Assembly (NCBI GenBank): GCA_018857735.1
Contig: JABMCL010000049.1
Coordinates: 124,001 to 188,000, forward strand
DNA: 64,000 nucleotides
Direction of reading: 5' to 3'
From: Alviniconcha marisindica
Taxonomy: Eukaryota > Mollusca > Gastropoda > Provannidae
Position numbers and translations under genes: made by a program. How positions within the stretch are numbered: position 1 is the stretch's first letter; every line of letters starts with the position of its first letter. The notes under the pieces were generated by a model. The model was not told where the DNA came from. It made no database searches and saw only the letters and a list, made by a program, of their open reading frames with translations. Shown here one piece after another: positions 58,211 to 64,000 of this stretch.

Positions 58211-59700
58211 ATGTATTATGATTTTCAGCAGGGGAAGTTTTTCCAGCAAAGCTTCCAAAGTTTGTCCAACTGTTTTGGGGACCAGTCAGCATGGAGATCT
58301 ACAGTTCACAATTGGTGCAAGCAATTTCAGTTTGGCAGAACCAAGTTTGAATTCAGCAACTGTTGTGGCCATCAGCAACTGTTGTGGGCATGATATTTGG
58401 GTTTGTAATTGATCACTTTTTGAGTGTTTTTATGTAATCAGTAGTGTTAGAAATCCATGTTGCGTTTGTTGTGATAGTGCTGTCATGCCTGGAGAGGGTG
58501 GGGGGTTGAGGCAAGGGGAGAGGGAGAGACAGGGGTTATTTCAGTACTAACACTGTCAGTATGTTAGGTTCCTGTTTTGCATGATACCTGTGATTTTAGT
58601 TTGCTATCTTTTAATGTGAGGGTTTGCTAGGCTATTTATGTGATAGTACTGGTCTGAATAGAGATGTTCTTGTGTAGGTATTTTATCTGTTTTTGTTAAA
58701 GCGATGAGTTGTATTTTTCTTATTTGTTGAAAATGCCTGACCTGAGTGCATGTGTTGACGAGTGTAACTGGTAGGGTTGACTGTTTTGGATGTATGTGTG
58801 TGTGCCCTCCAGACTCTAGGATAAAGTACTCTGTGTTTTATGTGTACTTATGTTCATGTATTATACTGTGTGTTATTTTACTGGTACCTTTTATGCAGTC
58901 ATAAGGCAAATTTCTATGTTACTCATAGACAATAAAGATTTTGTATTCTGTATCCTGTGACTTTTGCTATCAAAGAAAACATGGCCAAGGTGAAGTGTAT
59001 GTCTGACCAAAGAAGACCCATGAATTGCAGAAAATGAGATAAAAGTTTGAATCTTTCACTGGGAAGCTTGCACTGGATCCTCCATCACCACCTGGGTGTA
59101 TGGGAGTGTTGCACCTGTGGAGTGTCCCACCAGCTGACCGAGTAACAAAGTGAGTGGTGCCTTCACTTATTTATTTTTTCACCCAGGCAGGTCAGAGCAG
59201 GTCTGGAACATCACCACGGGTGACAAGACTGTTTACCAGTATGCCTCAGAAACAAGCAGCAGTCAAGTGTCTGGCTTTTCGCAGGTGAGAGTGCACCTGT
59301 GAAATTCAAGAGATCATGAAGCACTTCTAAACAGATGATTACAGTTTTCTTCACCAAATCCGGACATCTGGCCTCTGTCTCACTCATGAAACAGAAGACA
59401 GTCAAAGCCAAATGATGTATCAACACCTGCCTGCCCAAGGTCTTCAATGCTTGAGTATACACCATCCAAATGCTGGCGCCCAAGGCCTGTTGCTTCACAA
59501 TCTAAGTGCCCACACCACCACCATCTTTCTGGACTACCTGAATGAAAATTGCATTCTTTCCTCACATGAATCTGAATCCATAGTTCAAGGGGAAGCGGTT
59601 TTATGGCATCAAAGATGCTTGAGCCTTCTTTGAGTGTGTGATGTTTGACAAACCGCAGTCAATGTGGTCTGGTACCATGGCCACATGGTTTGAGAGCATG
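58211..59700 (+). mobile_element. mariner-like transposase remnant, copy B, interrupted
   Basis: The N-terminal helix-turn-helix piece is readable at 58255-58350: C-F-G-D-Q-S-A-W-R-S-T-V-H-N-W then F-G-R-T. After an insertion it resumes at ~58970 (aacatggccaaggtg) with S-L-S-L-G-S-L-H-W-I-L-H-H-H-L-G and H-Q-L-T. It ends with H-N-L-S-A-H-T and F-L-D-Y-L-N-E-N-C-I near 59500, the usual place of the H-x-N-A-x-A-H / L-x-H-P-P-Y-S-P block. Many stops and shifts; the catalytic Asp region is not intact. Shares blocks with 34985-35620. Confidence 0.7.
58392..58968 (+). mobile_element. ~575-bp insertion inside mariner copy B
   Basis: This block is absent from the parallel mariner copy A. It ends with AATAAA (58931-58936), 'gattttgtattctgtatcc', resembling a reverse-transcribed 3' UTR. 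'cagcaactgttgtgg' is present twice at ~58353 and 58372, next to the left edge. No poly(A) tail is visible, so its retroposed origin is inference. Confidence 0.45.
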
Positions 59701-59718
59701 ACCAAGTGTGTGCATGCT

Positions 59719-60245
59719 GGGGGGGGGGGGGGGGGGGGGGCACTTTGAAAAACTTTGAAAAAGCTGTGTGTGCACCCAGATCTCTGTATCCAGAAACGTA
59801 CGGGGTCATATCACTAAAGGACGGATGCATATCACAAAATATGAACAAAAACAAAACAAACAAAAAAAGGGTACTGAGTATGGAACTACAAATTTGTAGA
59901 ATTTAGGGAATACAGCAAAAATTAAATGAGTTAAATACACACTACTTTCTTGTCAAATTACAGCAGGATGCTTGTAAAGAGGATTTACTCTTAACCCAAC
60001 ACTTTGAAAAAAAAGTACACTGAAGCTACTTGGTTATCATAAACAAAACGTTTTTCTTGTTTTCTTAAAATTAGGAAAAAGAAAAAGCTTATTACGGCTT
60101 ATAAAATCAGTTATATGCCTAGTTAAGAAAATGACTATAAAGTTTGTTGCCTTGCACAGTAAAATACCCGCACCCCCACAGCCCAAGTGGTCATAGTGGA
60201 AACGGTCATATTTTGATTATGAATCTTCAGTGTGGTCTTGAAACA
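59719..60245. other. unassigned DNA with poly-G
   Basis: A ~21-nt G run at ~59720-59740; AT-rich remainder without exon support. Confidence 0.4.
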
Positions 60246-61712
60246 AATGACACTGGAGCTCATGATGATGCTTACACATGAATGACACTGGAGCTCATGA
60301 TGATGCTTACACATGAATGACACTGGAGCTCATGATGATGCTTACAAATGAATGACACTGGAGTTCATGATGATGCTTACACATGAATGACACTGGAGTT
60401 CATGATGATGCTTACAAATGAATGACACTGGAGCTCATGATGATGCTTACAAATGAATGACACTGGAGCTCATGATGATGCTTACAAATGAATGACACTG
60501 GAGCTCACAATTCTGCTTACAAATAAATGACACTGGAGCTCATGATGATGCTTACAAATAAATGACACTGGAGCTAACGATTCTGCTTACAAATAAATGA
60601 CACTGGAGCTCATGATGATGCTTACAAATAAATGACACTGGAGCTCATGATGATGCTTACACATGAATGACACTGGAGCTCATGATGATGCTTACACATG
60701 AATGACACTGGAGCTCATGATGATGCTTACAAATGAATGACACTGGAGCTCATGATGATGCTTACACATGAATGACACTGGAGCTCATGATGATGCTTAC
60801 ACATAAATGACACTGGAGCTCATGATGATGCTTACACATGAATGACACTGGAGCTCATGATGATGCTTACACATGAATGACACTGGAGCTCATGATGATG
60901 CTTACACATGAATGACACTGGAGTCATGATGATGCTTACAAATGAATGACACTGGAGCTCATGATGATGCTTACAAATGAATGACACTGGAGCTCATGAT
61001 GATGCTTACAAATGAATGACACTGGAGCTCACAATTCTGCTTACAAATAAATGACACTGGAGCTCATGATGATGCTTACAAATAAATGACACTGGAGCTC
61101 ATGATGATGCTTACACATGAATGACACTGGAGCTCATGATGATGCTTACACATGAATGACACTGGAGCTCATGATGATGCTTACACATGAATGACACTCG
61201 AGCTCACGATGATGCTTACAAATAAATGACACTGGAGCTCATGATGATGCTTACACATGAATGACACTGGAGCTCATGATGATGCTTACACATGAATGAC
61301 ACTGGAGCTCATGATGATGCTTACAAATAAATGACACTGGAGCTCATGATGATGCTTACAAATGAATGACACTGGAGCTCATGATGATGCTTACAAATAA
61401 ATGACACTGGAGCTCATGATGATGCTTACACATGAATGACACTGGAGCTCATGAATGATGCTTACAAATAAATGACACTGGAGTTCATGATGATGCTTAC
61501 ACATGAATGACACTGGAGCTCATGATGATGCTTACAAATGAATGACACTGGAGCTCATGATGATGCTTACAAATGAATGACACTGGAGCTCATGATGATG
61601 CTTACAAATAAATGACACTGGAGCTCATGATGATGCTTACACATGAATGACACTGGAGCTCATGATGATGCTTACACATGAATGACACTGGAGCTCATGA
61701 TGATGCTTACAA
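60246..61712. repeat. 35-bp minisatellite, ~42 copies
   Basis: 'aatgacactggagctcatga' + 'tgatgcttacacatg' repeats every 35 bp. Variants (acatg/aaatg/aaata; 'cacaattctg' for 'catgatgatg') form repeated blocks (for example 60475-60560 and ~61010-61080), pointing to duplication of multi-unit segments. Confidence 0.95.
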
Positions 61713-61749
61713 AGGTTTGAATTGTACAACAGACATCATCCACACAACC

Positions 61750-62155
61750 ACTGAAATTTTTACCTTGACCTTTGTGATCTTGACCTTGAATGCAACAATC
61801 CAATCTTTTCACAAGACACTCTGGCTTATGATGGTCTACCAAACTTAGTTTGGTTGCACATGACTTATTAGATCAGAACATAATAATGGTAGAGACAGTC
61901 ATAGTTTTATTATATCAGCCCTCACTGTGACTGTAACATTGAAGACATCAACCCATTTTTTTCATATGACACTGAAATGTATGATGATGAATGAATGAAT
62001 GAAAATTTATGATGCATCACAATACCTAGTTTAGCTACAAAAGTTTGACCAGTTCAGAAGATAATGTCTGGACACACCCAATTAACAGAGAGATGAACAG
62101 TAATTCCAGTATACTCCCCCCCCCCCCCCCCCCAACTTTGTTCAGGGAGTATCAA
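61750..62155. repeat. dispersed TGACCTTGACC-type repeat
   Basis: Shares ordered text with 63340-63540: 'gaccttgaccttgaat', 'tttagttgcaca/tttagctacaaa', 'gttcagaagataatgtctgg', 'attccagtatactcc', 'aactttgtt'. A C run replaces the middle. It looks like one family of short interspersed elements, two copies here. Confidence 0.55.
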
Positions 62156-62329
62156 TAGGTCCAGACTGTGTACACAAGGGACGCTCAAAATATGCAAAAA
62201 AACCCACAAGCACTCATACCAAATACCCATATACTCCATCCATGGCATAAAGATTACAGTCACTAAATGTGAAGCACAGTGTAGAGAATTACACCAAACT
62301 GACCCAGAACTGAGAAACCCCCATTCTAT

Positions 62330-62615
62330 CTCACACGCAAATCTGAAATCTTCTGGTGAGCAATTGTTCAGTTTCGTTGCTAGATCTGTGTGGACTTTGC
62401 TGCCTGCCAGTCTGTGAAATCTCCGCAGTCTGTCTGGGTTCAAAACCCAGCTCAAGACTTTCCTCTTTAGACACGCCTTTTCACAAACATTGGTAGACCA
62501 TCCCTGTGACAGTAGATTATGTCTATGTCTACATGCATGTATATGTGCATAAATGGTTTGTGCTTGCGCACTTGATTTGTGCTCTATAAGAGCTACCCAT
62601 TATCATTATTACTAA
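62330..62615 (+). mobile_element. 5'-truncated LINE 3' end
   Basis: Plus frames give S-F-V-A-R-S-V-W, L-L-P-A-S-L and F-K-T-Q-L-K-T-F-L-F-R, the C-terminal signature also seen at 13600-14240 and 42000-42110. An AT-triplet tail follows (catta-tcattatta, ~62598). Confidence 0.75.
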
Positions 62616-62619
62616 TCAG

Positions 62620-63335
62620 TCAAATCCCATATCAATGTGACTCAGAATTCCATGAACACAATGTGGTGTGGATGTACCATGTGGCAGACTTGATATGAAC
62701 TGTCCCATTGGTAATAGCCATAATATTCAGTCTAGTTTCTCACACTACTATGCCATGTCTCGTTTCAAACTACCACCCATTAAATTAATAGACCTTCTCT
62801 TATCAAAAGAAGGACCTGGAATCTTTAACATCTGTAACATCTCAGTGTATGTTACATGGTCACTGAGGAGTCTATGCAAGTGCAGACTTAAAAGATCTTA
62901 GTTTAATGTGAAGGTGAGTCAGGCACTGAGGAGTCTGAGTAAATCCTGACTTGGAAGACATGAGAACAGTCCTTCCTCCTGTCCCTACCGCCAGCAGACT
63001 CCTGTGTTGAGAGCCCAGAGCTGCCAAAGGTTCATCCTTTAAACTTCCAGCCTGGCGTAGGTCAGAATACAGCATGTATTATGCACACTTCACCTGCTGC
63101 TACAAATTTCCTCCTTTCTAATTTCCACTTCCTGGTCCCTTTAAAGTTTAACTGTTTCAAATCTTCACTCCAACATAGGTTCCTGAATGGGCCAGCAGAA
63201 TAAAACAGATCACCTTGCTTGTCATCACAAGTGGCTGCTGCAGATCCTGCGCTGAGCGCCTGGAGAATATACACAGGCTCCAAAACGCCCGTGATTGTGT
63301 AACAAAACAGTAAATGAGACACGTACTTGTGATTT
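62620..63335. other. unassigned DNA; weak minus-strand coding hints
   Basis: Open minus frames (63075-62872; 63340-63062) contain acceptor-like 'tattctccag' (~63256) and 'ctacgccag' (~63053) sites. A 43-nt candidate after the first would end in the phase exon 1 needs, but its donor (GTGATC) is poor. A ~63-bp duplication ('cactgaggagtct') lies at ~62858 and ~62921. Confidence 0.25.
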
Positions 63336-63339
63336 GACA

Positions 63340-63540
63340 AAAATGTTTACTGTGACCTTGACCTTGAATAACTGAATTTGTTCGCGTGACACTGGCTCCT
63401 GATGATGCACCACCGTAACAAGTTTAGTTGCACAAGGTCAAGTGGTTCAGAAGGTATCTTCTGGACAAAGCTCTGACACACATACAGACAAAAACACAGG
63501 CACAGAGATTCCAGCATACCCACCTAACTTTGTTAGAGGA
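63340..63540. repeat. dispersed TGACCTTGACC-type repeat, second copy
   Basis: See the copy at 61750-62155; the shared order ends here with 'cccacctaactttgttagag'. Confidence 0.55.
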
Positions 63541-64000
63541 GGGGAGGGTACAAAAATCAAATAAAAACGTAAGAAAAAGAGAGAGAAATCCCAAATGCCC
63601 ACAAGCTCTGAGTAAGAGACAAGCATACTGACCAACCAAGCAACAAGCTCTAAAGCTGACAGAGACAGTGCTTCAGTCAATCACTTCTACCAGCAAATAA
63701 CCTAAACAAATGTTTTTAATAAAAATCAACAGTGCTTCAATCATTAACTCCTTCTGACAAACAACCTTCACATTATCATAGCTTATTATACAAGCACTGC
63801 AATTATTATATTAATACACTGCCACAAATTTGTTTTGCATTGTGCATACAAATGAATCAGGGCGTAACATTTTAGAGCTTTGTGTGTACAGTGCACTTTC
63901 AGATTTTATGTCATTTTACTATTGGTCAGTCTAAAGTAGCAACAAGTTTAATAACAAATATATTATGTCAATTCAAGTTGGAATGAGCAGTATTCTAAAC
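63541..64000. other. unassigned AT-rich DNA
   Basis: No repeat array or exon signal seen. A short near-duplicate ('cagtgcttcagtcaatcactt' type) at ~63667 and ~63731. Confidence 0.4.

Noticed and set aside
63208..63256. Upstream exon of the minus-strand gene
   Set aside because: Phase and acceptor fit, but the donor is weak (GTGATC) and the peptide (Ala/Ser-rich, ~15 residues) is uninformative.

Overview
This is eukaryotic genomic DNA. There are spliced exons with GT/AG borders, non-LTR retrotransposon and DNA-transposon remnants, very long homopolymer tracts, and roughly 40% of the window (my rough tally) is tandem minisatellite. The LINE and DNA-transposon families, the poly-C/poly-G runs and the minisatellite load suggest a marine lophotrochozoan, most likely a gastropod mollusc. 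That is an inference; nothing here identifies a species. Most long open frames in this window are only tandem repeats whose units lack stop codons. || The main genic content is on the minus strand, between about 54.7 and 28.6 kb. Five exons (54683-54545, 49949-49871, 47179-46913, 32769-32677, 28797-28645) have splice signals and fully compatible phases (2, 0, 0, 0, stop). They encode the last ~242 codons of a Ser/Arg/Lys-rich, probably disordered protein that I do not recognise. Earlier exons must lie above 54.7 kb or outside the window. || The third intron (14.1 kb) carries a plus-strand APE-type LINE (about 35.95-42.28 kb), a mariner remnant (34.98-35.62 kb) and many arrays. || Left of 28.6 kb I see no convincing host exon. 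That part holds minisatellites, a degenerate Kolobok-like DNA transposon with a broken THAP zinc-finger reading frame (12.80-15.09 kb), a minus-strand LINE 3' end inside it, a fold-back element (8.23-8.38 kb) and unassigned AT-rich DNA. Right of 54.7 kb lie further arrays, a mariner copy split by an insertion (58.21-59.70 kb), a LINE 3' end (62.33-62.62 kb) and dispersed repeats. || The most notable pattern links arrays to exons. Several arrays start exactly at exon edges and copy splice-site sequence. At the fourth exon an 87-bp unit carries 27 nt of exon end plus the intact 5' splice site. Six further intact donors follow, and read-through between them stays open in the exon's own frame. One gene could therefore make a ladder of isoforms differing by 29 residues. 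The LINE shows the same in-place tandem amplification four times, including a 55-bp piece of its own coding sequence expanded about 43-fold.
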